64,000 nt of DNA from Hanleya hanleyi (Eukaryota > Mollusca > Polyplacophora > Lepidopleurida > Hanleyidae): assembly GCA_036873755.1 (NCBI GenBank), contig JAVTVY010019562.1, forward strand, positions 1-64,000, given 5' to 3'. Under the pieces are notes generated by a model that ran no database searches, was not told where the DNA came from, and saw only the letters and a program-made list of their open reading frames with translations. The position numbers and the translations under genes were made by a program. Positions 47,215 through 58,149 of the stretch are shown here, one piece after another. Position 1 is the stretch's first letter. The number at the start of each line of letters is the position of its first letter.

Positions 47215-47292
47215 ACGCTGCGGGGGGGATACCCCCTCTCAGACTCTCCCCCTAAGCCCCCCCAAACTTCACAACTTGTCTACGCCCTTGCT
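47215..47292. repeat. GGGCGTAGACAA transposon-like terminus, inverted copy
   Basis: C/G-tract-rich sequence ending AACTTGTCTACGCCCTTG, the reverse complement of the word at 45078. The pair may be the two termini of one DNA transposon into which LINE 3 was inserted, or two separate fragments. Confidence 0.4.
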
Positions 47293-47339
47293 TATGGTAT
47301 GCATCGGGAGAATTCTGACAAATGAAAGGTAAAGATACC

Positions 47340-47590
47340 CCTTAACACGATTTAAGAATACTGATCAGCGATACGGATTTGATATTTTTGGAAGATCATG
47401 ATATCTTGCCGGCATCATTGAAAACTGTTGACCGCTTCTCTCTTGCAGGAAACTAGCCTGTGTATGTATACTATGATTGTCTTTTTGAATTTGGTGCTAA
47501 TATTGTTATATAGAATATGGAATAGGTCTTTGGATTATGGACGCGGATTTTCCTTGAATGAACCGGACCAGAAGCTTATAATCCATAATG
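47340..47590 (+). mobile_element. Penelope-like 3' terminal fragment
   Basis: CACTGATCAG-like ATACTGATCAGCGATACGG, the GGCATCATTGAAAACTGTTGACCG word, TTGGTGCTAAT and GGTCTTTGGATTATGGACGCGGA match the 3' non-coding ends of elements 1 and 2 in reverse complement. No coding part remains. It ends about 70 bp before the second PLA2-like exon. Confidence 0.65.
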
Positions 47591-47658
47591 ACGGATGTTC
47601 TGTTGTAAAGTTCATTTAACCGGATGACTAATGCCAATATGATTCTGTTTACATTTAG

Positions 47659-47883
47659 GGAAGAGCGGCGGGACTATCAGAACGGGCCTGTGACCTGAAG
47701 CTCCAAAACGAGTTTGCTGCCGTTTGTCGAACGATCTCAAAACCTGGGGTGCAGGCATTCTGTGACGTTGTTCTAGGCCGGAGAAATCTAGACGAAGCCG
47801 TGAAAATTGCAGCTTCCGGAACATACAAACAACGGTCTCGTACTTGGTGCAGTGAGAGCTGGGTTTCTCAGTGTCTCCGTTAG
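47659..47883 (+). CDS. Group IX PLA2-like gene, coding exon 2 with stop
   Basis: A TGTTTACATTTAG acceptor ends at 47658; the exon is phase 0, matching the donor of exon 1, and ends at TAG (47881-47883). Its 74 codons begin with a Gly and a GLSERACD motif, the sequence expected directly after the CYYC end of exon 1 in conodipine-type enzymes. Cys fall at exon residues 11, 23, 35, 64 and 72; with the five mature Cys of exon 1 this makes ten, enough for five disulfides. The whole protein would be about 139 residues including the signal peptide. AATAAA lies 80 bp after the stop. Intact in both exons, so probably functional. Confidence 0.82.
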   Translation, partial: GRAAGLSERACDLKLQNEFAAVCRTISKPGVQAFCDVVLGRRNLDEAVKIAASGTYKQRSRTWCSESWVSQCLR

Positions 47884-47962
47884 ATACCCTGAAAAGAAAT
47901 GTCTTCCAAGAACATTACATATCAAAGAAATAATGAATGTAAAAGGTGTTCAGGATCTGATA

Positions 47963-47968
47963 AATAAA
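47963..47968 (+). terminator. Polyadenylation signal of the PLA2-like gene
   Basis: AATAAA 80 bp after the stop codon of the second PLA2-like exon, in AT-rich sequence. Confidence 0.6.
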
Positions 47969-48109
47969 ACTCAAATCATTCGTATTTACAATCAGCATTA
48001 ATCCACCGTTTCAATATTTATCTTACACTCAGAGCTAGAAGCATGAAGCTTTGATATGATATTGGTGTATGAGTTGGTCAATCACTATTTCTAATGTATT
48101 GTTGTTTGT

Positions 48110-49420
48110 TTTACTTGCATATGTTCAGTTTTGGATAATAATCTTTGCAAAAAAACAAAAAACAAAGAAGATGGGGGATCGCATGCTCGTTTGCGGAATG
48201 GTAGTACCTCAATTCAATGGCACATGTGTCTCATTAGTGAAATCGGGGGGAAAATATAAACAGAGTAAGGCTTCTGAAAACAGGAGATAGTTCAGTCATT
48301 CGATTTTACCAATGTTTAATGCAGACCTACTACATCTGTGTAACGAAACGTTAGCTCAGTTATGGCAAAAAATGCGAGATTTCATTGATTTTAGCTTGCT
48401 CCTGTGCTGCCTATTTCATCGTCTCTGGGTCTGAAACTCGGCAAAAAAATCCAATAATGCTGTCATTTTTTTATAGAAGCCATTACAATTTGAACATATT
48501 GAAGAAGGTCAAACATATACTAAAATCATGCTGGGTTACCAAGGTATTTTTATATGACATGAACAGAAGTACCTCCCCCCCCCCCCCCCCGCGCAACCGC
48601 AAACTACCATAATACGAACAAAATGTTAGCTTTGGTTGATCAACAAGTTTATGACTTTATTGGTATCCTGAGTAGTGCATTGGTTAGCGTCATAAAGTCA
48701 ACCGGTAGTTTCACTTTCATTCGGCCATAACGATGCGACACTATGCCGTTGACAAATGCCACGCAATTTCGACGTCATGACGCCACAGGGGGATGTGTAT
48801 CAAGAAAGTTGGTCGCTCACTTTTTCTAGTGTTGTCAATCTTTTTTTTATTATTATTATTTATGTTGATCTTCGGATAATGATCTTCACAAAATCGTAAA
48901 GAAAATGCGGGTTCATCATGCTCGTTTATAGGATGATGCCTCAATTTACTGGCGGCTGTTTGGCGAAATCAGAAAAAAAGTAAGAACATAAAGAATGTCT
49001 TGTTGAAACAAAGGAAATAAGTTAGTCATTCGATTTGTTTGTTTACAAATGCTTTATACAGACCTACTACGTATTTTTAATGACAAGTAAGCGGTGTTAT
49101 AGCCCGCTCACGTATTGCGTAATTCACCGTCACTGCTAGTCATGCAAATTTATAACATTGGCACCCTCGCTAAAAAATTTTCAAGGGAGAAATTCTGCTA
49201 AAATCAAGCAAAAAGATTATGGGCAACTCCGCTCGTTGATCAGTCCGGTTGTAACACTTTCGTATCGTATCGTATCGTATCACTTTCACGAAATCCCAAA
49301 AATGCAACGTCATGACTTTGACAAATGCCACTCCAACGAAGAATTTGCCATTCGACGTCATGACGTCACAGGTGAAAAATTATCAATTGCTCACAAAACG
49401 CTAAAAAATAAATGCTCAAA
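48110..49420. repeat. Direct duplication of a segment of about 600-700 bp
   Basis: The order of words in about 48120-48830 is repeated, diverged, in about 48862-49420: TTGGATAATAATCTT versus TCGGATAATGATCTT; CATGCTCGTTT in both; GTCATTCGATTT...ATGTTTAATGCAGACCTACTAC versus GTCATTCGATTTG...GCTTTATACAGACCTACTAC; GACAAATGCCAC...CGACGTCATGACG in both. A C17 tract lies near 48573. No gene seen. Confidence 0.6.
49259..49281. repeat. (CGTAT)n microsatellite
   Basis: Four perfect CGTAT pentamers inside the second copy of the duplicated segment. Confidence 0.85.
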
Positions 49421-50762
49421 AATCTGTTTGTGAGTGATCAACTTCTTCAAGTGCTGATGAAACGCTGTTGGAGAATATGAGAACACATGTGTATGTGAAT
49501 ATGAGAACACATACCCATTTTTGGTATATTACTATGACGTCATCTGGGCAGGAAATGTATATTTCTGTTCTGATTATCTGACTAATATAAACGCGGCATT
49601 TTTCGTGAAAAGTTAATTTCACCGGTGAACTCTACTGTGGTATTATGTACTCAGCTTCATAAAGATTGGACATTCAGGTATACCTTGAACGTATAGTGAT
49701 ATCGCAAATTCATCGTGAAATGAAAGCAATCGGTTCTACTCAAACTACCATCACGGTAACCTCAACCATGTAGGTCACTTCATCCGCTAGGGTTATAATT
49801 ATGCGCGAAACGTATCTTCATTGAAAAATTCTTATGGTAACATTAGATAGCTTAGGTTCAACATCCGTGGCATCCCAAACTTCAGTCAAATTGAAATGAA
49901 TGTGCTACAGCCAGGAAAATTGTGTTGATTTACACTAAAATTTGGCGTTGACTTTAATATGACACCAACAACATTATTTGATGTTAAGTCAGTATTATCA
50001 CTTATCAGTTAACACCAAAATATGGCATTGCCTTCGTTGGTGTTGACAAACAAAATTATGGTGTTTAACTGGCCTGAGCTCCATTTTAGTGTCGAAAAAG
50101 TTCAACATCATTTCTGAACATCACTTTAAGGTGTTGATCAGCTCTCAACAACAAACACTGGTTTGGGAAACACCTTTTTTTAGCTCTGCCTGTGTATCCT
50201 CAATCGATAATGGATTATGGAGGTAGTCGACTTTAGCGCAAGTCAAATTTCAGATATCTACATGTATAACCTCTAGTTAAACTGCTTTCATAGCTACTCT
50301 TCAATGAGTTCGTGAATATAAGACAATAATATCGCTGGAAATAATTGCTAGGCGTAGAATGTAACCAAACTACATCGTCCAGTGTTTGCGAACTTATATG
50401 TATATTGAGTAACTTTGGAGGGTTCCCAAAGGCAGAAGGGGTTTTTACTCGCATTCCACCACCTGGATAAGAAAATTGGATGGAATGGGTGGGTTACAAC
50501 GTTCACATATATATTTACCTCGATGAAAACTGTTCAACTGGATACAAACTTTTTCACCACGGTGTGAACCTAGGCTTTTCCACTTGAACCGCTTCACCTA
50601 ATGGAAACGTGTTCACTTTAGAGAGGATGAGAAGTTGAAAATAGTATCCTGAAATTAAAACATTTATTCATCACAGTGGAAACACCGGGGAACAATTGAA
50701 ACCTGAGAGACATATCGAACGGTTGGTGGTAAATACAACGTATCTAGAATGACCATTTGTGC
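49421..50762. other. No gene; GTGTTGA-rich stretch
   Basis: About 49930-50170 is rich in GTGTTGA/AACACCA words in both orientations (GTTAACACCAAAATATGG, GGTGTTGACAAAC, GGTGTTTAACTGG). The rest is unassigned. Confidence 0.4.
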
Positions 50763-51006
50763 TAGCTGCGGCGCCGCCTAGACTGGTTGAGTCTCTATTT
50801 CATATGTACTATTTAATAATAATAAAATGACCTTTAATAAATATATACCCTTGATGAATAAATAAATAAATAATATGAAAAACAAATGAAAGAAATGGAA
50901 AACAAAATTTTTCAAGTTTTTTTCTAGGTAGAGTTACTTCCCTTTATTTTCACTAAAAATTACATTATGAAACCGGGACTGTATCCAGTCTAGGCGCCGC
51001 CATGAA
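50763..51006. mobile_element. MITE-like element with about 40 bp terminal inverted repeats
   Basis: The left end (50765-50806) with CGGCGCCGCCTAGACTGG and the right end (50963-51004) with CCAGTCTAGGCGCCGCC are inverted copies at roughly 80% identity, with TTTCATA words at their inner ends. The interior is AT-rich and non-coding. Target duplication not identified. Confidence 0.6.
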
Positions 51007-51600
51007 GCACACCAGCACCATGTCACTGCATTCTGAACGTCATGGTTTCGTAACGCCATAACCAGATAACACGACGTCACAGTCAGCCTTGTCTGAATTC
51101 ACTCCAGTTTTTCTTCAAAACAAAGGAGCTATCCATGAATTGAACTCCTTGATGTGTTATTGAAGTAAATGTTAACGTTCCACCCAACAATTTTTATTTG
51201 AAATTTAGAATTTATACTGAATTTGAAGCAAGTATGCATATAATGGTATTGATTTCACGCATTCAAATATAAATTGGTGTAAACGTCCATGTCATTAGTC
51301 GTGTAAAGGTATAATGAATAATACCGAAACGGCCTAACCATTGACTACATTCCAACATAAAATATTAAAACATTGTATGGGCCCCTAAATTTCATTGGAG
51401 AGTTGGAATCTGTGTTAAATTGAGAAAGACTGGAATGCAGAAAAACACATAAATTTCGCTCACCATTGGGTGTCATCTTTATCACATAGTGCACAACTGT
51501 TCATAAGAAGCATCATATATCATATGTTTAAGTCTACAATTGAATTGAGTTCCCCCTCTATGATATACAGCTAACGGGTGAGCTAAACATTTGCATTGTC

Positions 51601-51815
51601 TCAAACATATTGTCTTAATAATGTTAAATCAATAGAACTGACAAAACCTCTGGGCTTGGGTTCATGTTCATTGTCCCTTTCTAGTCTGGCTGGTGGCCTT
51701 GTTAGAATCATTCCATTTTCAGGATTTGTCTTACAAAGGCTGTAATTCACAGACAGCAGTATGTACTGGTTGGTATATGTAGATACAATGGTCACTTCCT
51801 TGAAGAGGGTCTGTG
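51601..51815 (-). CDS. Terminal exon of a possible lipocalin-like gene
   Basis: On the minus strand a very good acceptor (GACAGTTTTTGTTTTAG) is followed by 71 codons in phase 1, ending at TGA at 51601-51603. The peptide reads TLFKEVTIVSTYTNQYILL, then SVNYSLC, NGMILTRPPARLE and a polar tail ending DLTLLRQYV. The pattern V-STY--Y-LL--Y-LC followed by -ILTR-P resembles the last strands of lipocalins of the apolipoprotein D kind (VLSTDY--Y-LVYSC...WILTR-P). That is a weak resemblance and no upstream exon has been found. The splice signal and coding look are stronger than the family guess. Confidence 0.45.
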
Positions 51816-52914
51816 CTAAAACAAAAACTGTCAATGATTCTCAGTTGCAATTATTATTCATTATTTATTTGTTATTCTCGAGTCAAAGTGAAAAACGAAT
51901 GAAGAATTATCAAACTAACAATATCCTACAGAAAGAAAATTGCTATTTGCTCCCAATTCTGCGTTGTTATGGGAAATTTTGAGGCAGTTTAATGCTACAG
52001 AAATTTTCCGCTTCCCATGCTCCTTAAATGGATACAAAATCATACCCAAGAACGAGAGACACGACACATGTGTGTACCCAGCTTTTTATTACACTCTCGC
52101 CTGGCTGCGAGGCAGTCGTTTTTTAAGGCCAAAGCCAGCGATAATTCATCTACATGCTTCCAAGTTTGACCAATATGTAGATTCTCCTTGAGTTGTAGCG
52201 AACATAGGTGCTCTAGTTTGAATACACATGAAAATGTTGATTTTGAAATGCAGTATACTCAGTGCCGATCAGCATAGACAGAACCGCTAGGCTACCTATC
52301 CATTTTCGTCATATATTTCTATTGTCCCTATTGTGAGTTAATCATTTTTATGTAAAACATTAACTGACTTGACCGAGATTCAGGTATATTTTTTTGTGAA
52401 CTGCCCAACATGTCCAGGAAATGTACACTAATTTAGGCCTAATGAATAATGGGTATTTTCATGTCAGACAGATAATGGCTAGGATAATAATCTTTTCACA
52501 AGAACTGTACAGCTATATCAGCTAAAAATATTCTTCTGATACCATGATATATGAAATTGAACAGAGATGTATCACCTTTATTATATTCTATTGAGAAAAT
52601 GGACAAGAATTGATGGTTTATGCTCTGCTAATGGGCAATTTCTAAGCTGTTTACAGCATCAAGATTTGATTTGTCCGTAACCTTAAAAATCCATATAGGA
52701 AGGTAGAATATACACTGATATTCGCAATGATAAAAACGTCAGAGAAGTATCTTGAAGTTTCAAGTTTCAAATTATCATATATTAAAGAGATAATCTGAGG
52801 GGAAATGTCTTCAAATTTCTTTTTTATACATATTGCTGCATACTCACCCTATCCTGGGTTAAAGGATTCATGGAGCGGGAGCTCCCTTAATCGTGACAGT
52901 CCATTTGAACTTTA
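51816..52914. other. No gene recognised
   Basis: Would be intron of the minus-strand exon just described. No further exon with a good splice frame was recognised. Confidence 0.35.
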
Positions 52915-53034
52915 CCTTTCATTTGAAATAATGCTGTTATGTGAAATATGGAATAGGCCTTTGGATTATAGACGCAGATATTCTTTAATGGACGACGGGT
53001 AAATAAAAAATGACGTACCAGACGCTTGTAATTT
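52915..53034 (+). mobile_element. Penelope-like terminal fragment, inverted to element 2
   Basis: GAATAGGCCTTTGGATTATAGACGC...GACGTACCAGACGCTTGTAATT is the reverse complement of the start of the next segment (53073 onward) with few mismatches. A 38 bp spacer separates the two arms, so the two terminal copies meet head-to-head. Confidence 0.7.
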
Positions 53035-53072
53035 GCTGGTTCGGGACTACATGGCCCTTCAACTTTTGATCT

Positions 53073-55075
53073 AGAATTACAAGCGTCTGGTCCGTCATTC
53101 TTTATTCAGCCGTCTTCCGTTAACGAATCTTATTCCATAATCCATATAACAGCATTAGCACCGAATTCAAAGGAAATCACTTTATTCATATACATAGGCT
53201 AGTTTTATGCAAGAGAGAAGCGGTCAACAGTTTTCAATGATGCCGGCAAGACCTCATGATGTTCCAAAAATATCTAATACGTATCACTGATCAGTATTCT
53301 TAATCCATATGCTATTAGTAGTAAAGTCGTCATCAAGAGAGTGATGTATCTCAGTCACGCTTTGATTGTGCCTATTCATATGAACACCATGAGGGTCTTG
53401 ACGCACATCGGTTCATATGGCCTAAAGCCCCGGGATAAGTGGAACTTAACACAAGTTACGAAATGTAACGACATAGATCTTGCACGCTACGCTCCTATTT
53501 TGCTATCAGCATGCGATATGTATCGCCAAATTTGAGAAACTTTAGGTGGAGTCGATTTGTGGTATATCCCCGTTTTATAAGTTTTTGCAATAATGTTTTG
53601 TGACGTTGATTAAAATCGTCATATTTAACATAGGATCTAGCAAGTGCTACTAGGCGAGATATGTATACGCCATATGCAGGTCCTTCTGGAATATAGTTGT
53701 TCTGAAAGGGATACTTTACGATGTCGAAATTGTAATCATCTCTGTTGTCGAAAAGTCGACGGGAGAGAAGGCCTGCTTCATTTTTATGGAGTTACATGTC
53801 TAAATGTGATGTGCCGTTAGGGCCATCTGTAGTTTCTTTCAAATCCAGTGAAGGTAGATATATATCCTTCACTGTGTCATCTATATAGCGATTATCCACA
53901 GCGAGAGGATCGTCTATATAGCGCTTGGTGAATGGGAAGGAATGGGCTTTGAACTGATCGGTTTTTAAAAGCGCCTGCATATAGTCGTATTCATAAGAGA
54001 ACAGATACAGGTCAGTCAACAGAGGTGCACAATTAATACCCATTGGAATGCCAATATGCTGTTGATATATTGTGTTGCCAACTTTCATATAGACATCTTT
54101 AATGAGAAATTCATGCTTTATGGCTTCTGGCATTTTGTATATCGGCAATCAGTTCTGTTGAAAATAGATACTATTAATGAACTTATAGGCTGTTAATAAT
54201 ATCCTGATGAGGGATTGTATTATTGAGTCGAGAAACCCCATGTGGATATATATCTGTACGGTATGTGACCTTTAGCATCAACTTCTTCCGTAAGACATTT
54301 TGAGTTTTTCAATATCCACATACATTCGACGCCATTAGAAAGAGTGGTGCAATACCTTTCTCAAAATACTTTTACCTCCTGAAGGGCCCTCGTCAACAGG
54401 TTTGAACGAAGCTCGGTGGTGCAGCTTCTAGAACCAGCTATGACTCTAGCTTTGTATATTGATTTATGCATTTTGGGAGTCCAGTATACTTTTGGTATGT
54501 CGTTATGATTGGTTTAAGACAAATACCATCCATGAGAAACGTTAGTGATTGTTAAATATCAGAGTACATTGGAGCGATATGCAAGAGGTGGGAAAATTGA
54601 CGATGTCTGGCGATTAAAAGCAACCGTATGCCTCTACAGGAAAGCAACCCTCGGGACCTAACATTCAGACGCGAGAATACTGTGGATTCTCGGCCGTAGC
54701 CTTAGTATCACAGCCGCGCTTTTATTGCAGATGTTCATGTGGAGACTATGAAGTATCCACACGGCCCCTAGCACCGGCTTAAGCGGAATTAGATACGCTA
54801 ACTCGGGGGCTGTGATGACAGATCAGCTCAAACAACTCATCTGATGTTAATGGATGAAAGTCTGATGGAGTAATCACCTCAACATGGAGTAACCTGGTAA
54901 ATGCAAGAATACCCAGAGAATCTAACCTGTAATGCCCGATGTAATGATGATGCAGTTCAGAGTAAATGCAGTTCTATATAGTAAGTAGACTTATTTGAAG
55001 ATGGTATGCTTACACTCAATTTCTTAACCAGCACCTGCTAATAGTAATATTTGCATATGAATATTATATTAAAGG
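53073..55075 (-). mobile_element. Penelope-like element 2, decayed and interrupted
   Basis: It reads on the minus strand and is alignable with element 1. The 3' non-coding end is 53073-53500, then the RT C-terminus, then an open stretch (54148-53792) with HIGIPMGINCAPLLTDLYLFSYEY and the catalytic RYIDDPL box. Motif A region words (STWGF) and the TPKMHKSIY-like part follow near 54240-54490. A segment of about 390 bp (about 54590-54975) without counterpart in element 1 interrupts it, and similarity resumes at 54985 to about 55072 (ACTCAATTTCTTAACCAGCACC). It is truncated at its 5' side. Confidence 0.75.
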
Positions 55076-55258
55076 TGAACTGCAAAGCTTTTAATTTTAT
55101 CTAAATTGTTGCTTATATAGATCTTGTCTTATGTGACATAACTTTTATACGTTTTGGGGGCAAATATAGTTTGCAAAATTGTACTAATAACAATATTTAA
55201 GTTATCCTGTCATAAATCCGTCTTGAAAACTTGCCTCGCTTGTCTCTCTTGGTTTGTA

Positions 55259-55365
55259 GAACGTTATGACGTTATAGTGGTCCCCTTCATTCAAGTTTTA
55301 TTCAAATGTGACGTCATGCTACGTCGGATGAATGAACGAGGGCCACTATAACGTCATGACGTTCC
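55259..55365. repeat. Short MITE-like inverted repeat with TGACGTCA words
   Basis: Arms of about 36 bp (55259-55294 and 55329-55365), starting GAACGTTATGACGTTATAGTGG on one side and its near reverse complement on the other, face each other across a loop containing TGACGTCA. Whole length 107 bp. Confidence 0.65.
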
Positions 55366-55856
55366 AAAAACAACGGGATGCATGCGATGACATTTTTAAA
55401 AGTTCTGGCTCTCGGTATAAGTTTTGACTTCTCATATACCCAAAATAAAACAATAACCCACAGAACTATTACCACACATAATTCTAACAACTATAGAAAT
55501 TTTTGTTTTATTACATTTTAACAGAACATTGGAAAGCTTTTCAGTTCACCATGGTGGAAGAAAAATATGATCGAGGCATGCCCAAAGTTTCATCGTAAGC
55601 ATTTGGAGGTATATCATGAAGAACAGCAGGTATAACTTTCTTCAAAAGTTGGAGTTATAGCACCTACATCAAGATTTTGTAACAATTTCCGGGTTTTCTT
55701 ATTAATACCTTTTTATCACGCGTGAAATTTTTCTTTGGCTCAAGACTACATCTTCGCGACCTCAATGTTTCTTTTTGAGCTAATTGCGAGACCTTGACCA
55801 TCCTATAAAGTGACTGCGTTCCGTCACTTTCAGTGTTTTTCACAATTGCCTAGTTT

Positions 55857-56787
55857 GTGGGCAATTTGGTGGTAGATGAATACGTCTATTTTCAAATAAA
55901 TTAGAAAATTACTAAATAGTACTTTTTCTTCAAATCGATTTCTTTAGAGAAATTTTTCCTTTAGATTTATTGTTTCATAATTTATTGAAAATGTACGTAT
56001 TCATCTACCACCAAATATTTTTTATCCAAATCTGGTTGATCAATATACTCAGGATTTCGATTTGCTGATTAGCTGAAAAATACACGTTCCATTGTATGGC
56101 ATACCTAAAGTATTGTACCAATCTGCGCTCTGGAATTGCCTACAAATGATCCATATTGTCTCAATCCATAACCTGAAACCGGAAATATCACCGAGACAGC
56201 AAAATTAACATACAGTCAGACATGCGTAGGACAGAAATCGGTATAGCATTATCATGATTATTCGACGTCGTATATGGCAAAGATCGTGTACATCCGCTTT
56301 CATCTAGATTGTGGGCTATTTGATGATAGATGAATACGTATATTTTCAATAGATTAAAAAATTAATAAATATTTTTTCTCCAAATGGATTTCTTTAAAGA
56401 AATTTTTCCTTAGATTTACGGTTTCATAATTTATTGAAAATGTACGTTTTCATCTTCCACCATTTTTTTCGAATCTGTTTGATCAATATACTCAGGATAT
56501 TGATTTGCTGATTGACTTAAAAATACACGTTCCATTGTATGGCATACCTAAAGTGTTGTACCAATCTGCACTCTGGAATTGCCTACAAATGATCCATATT
56601 GTCCCAAGGGTGAGATATTCCCGGATTTCGTGTCAATCCATGACCTGGCACTGGAAATATCACCGAGATAGCAAAAGTTAACATACAGGCAGACAAACGA
56701 AGGACAGAAATCGTTATTGCATTATCATGATTATTCGACTTCGTATATGGCAAATATCGTGTACATTCGCTTTCGTCTAAACGGGGA
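55857..56787. repeat. Tandem duplication, about 454 and 475 bp, each with a hairpin
   Basis: Copy 1 (55857-56310) and copy 2 (56311-56787) follow directly. Each begins with an inverted repeat: GATGAATACGT-TATTTTCAA-TA near the start and its complement about 100 bases on (arms of about 36 bp in copy 1, outermost word GGTGGTAGATG). Each then has TGATCAATATACTCAGGAT, ACACGTTCCATTGTATGGCA and ATTATCATGATTATTCGAC. Copy 2 has an extra 23 bp around 56605. No coding feature. Confidence 0.8.
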
Positions 56788-56904
56788 GAATAAAACATAT
56801 GGTAACGTAACTTGCAGAATTAATTACCCAGCTGACAAGTGAATTTGCAATATACAAAGCATCAGATCCGACATCCATACGTACAGTGCGACAAAAATTG
56901 TTTT

Positions 56905-57079
56905 GAAGCCATTTTAGCACCAGAATTGTGTTGAAAATAACACAAATTGTGTAAGAATCAACATTTATTTATATTGAACTCAACACAATTTTGTGTTGAT
57001 ATATTAAGTTTAACACAAAACCATGTGGATTTCAACACAAAACATTTTGTGTTAAAACAACACAATATTTTTCGCAGTG
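56905..57079. mobile_element. AACACAA/TTGTGTT-rich MITE-like sequence
   Basis: Alternating GTGTTGA and TCAACACA words produce several overlapping hairpins (AACACAATTTTGTGTTGA at about 56983). The right end TTTTTCGCAGTGTAA resembles the CACTGCAAAAAA termini common in hAT-like MITEs. The element ends next to a Penelope-like fragment. Confidence 0.45.
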
Positions 57080-57245
57080 TAAGCAGTCGTCCATGAAGAA
57101 TTTCTGCGTCCGTAATCGAAAAACCTAAATCATCAGATCAGATCATATAAGCACGAAACCCAATGCTAGTTTGGTGTAGCGGTCAACAGTTCTCAATGAA
57201 AATACAAGGCAACATGGTGTTCCATCGTTGAATTCGTATCAATGA
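57080..57245 (-). mobile_element. Penelope-like 3' terminal fragment
   Basis: GTCGTCCATGAAGAATTTCTGCGTCCGTAAT..., GCGGTCAACAGTTCTCAATG and GGTGTTCCATCGTTGAATTCGTATCAATGATC follow the same order as the 3' ends of elements 1 and 2. Confidence 0.55.
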
Positions 57246-58149
57246 TCTATGTTCTGATTTCATAATTGATTCCCAGGTCGTTTTCTTGAATGTTAAATGT
57301 CGCTGACGCTTGGAGTGTGACTAAAATTATGATCACCCAGCACCATGAAGAGCTCGCATTGTGAAGTGTAGTCTCGTAACTTAAAAAGCGCTGGATGAGC
57401 GCAAAGACCTCCGTCGAGGCAACAGGGTCCATATGGGAATACATCACTGAATAACATAGGGCCGGATGCCAATCTTAATTTTGCATTTGTTGGACGTTAA
57501 CTTCACCAATGGTAATTAACCTGAGATTGGGGGTTCCCCACTAGCATGTCCAGCTAGGGATGTGGAAGTCACATTCCCCACAAATAATTTTGGCTTGATT
57601 TCACGTGCTTGAAATATTGGGGTATGGAATAGAGTATATTGATGGAAAACCTGGAATTCTGCTTGAGACATTAGGCCCCTTCTCACCCACACCTCCCCCT
57701 GAGAGGACGCCCCCACCCAAATCAACAATTTAGCGGCAGAAATGAGACCCTGTGTGCCTAGTTTTACCAACTTGCTTGTGATTTTGTGCTATAGGCCCTA
57801 CACATCAACACTTCATAGTTTGTATGTGTACAGTATAGCATCCTCATTGACAGAATCCTCTTCAAAACACATCTGATTTTACCGACACTCCGTTCTGATC
57901 TGTCTCAGCATCATGTGATGATGATTCAATGAGCTCGAAATAATTTTGTATACTGGTGTTACAGGTCACCTTCACCATAATGTATCAATTACCATGGAAT
58001 TGTACATTCATATTGAATGGTGATGGCTGATGAGAATATTGCCCATATGGAACAAATGGCTGGATTCCAGCGTTCATGTTAATCATAAACAACATATAAT
58101 TAATAATACTATCAAATAATTATGTATATTCCTTGTCGAGATGAATTTA
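57246..58149. other. No gene recognised
   Basis: Unassigned sequence. Minus-strand frames of 66 and 84 codons have no splice or family support. Confidence 0.4.

Noticed and set aside
54187..54222. CTGATGAG ... CGAGAAAC resembles a hammerhead ribozyme core, as found in some Penelope-like termini
   Set aside because: The same place in element 1 (about 31490-31540) is coding sequence for the STWDFSTLYTT motif and lacks the CTGATGA word. Stem II does not pair well. It is decayed RT sequence.
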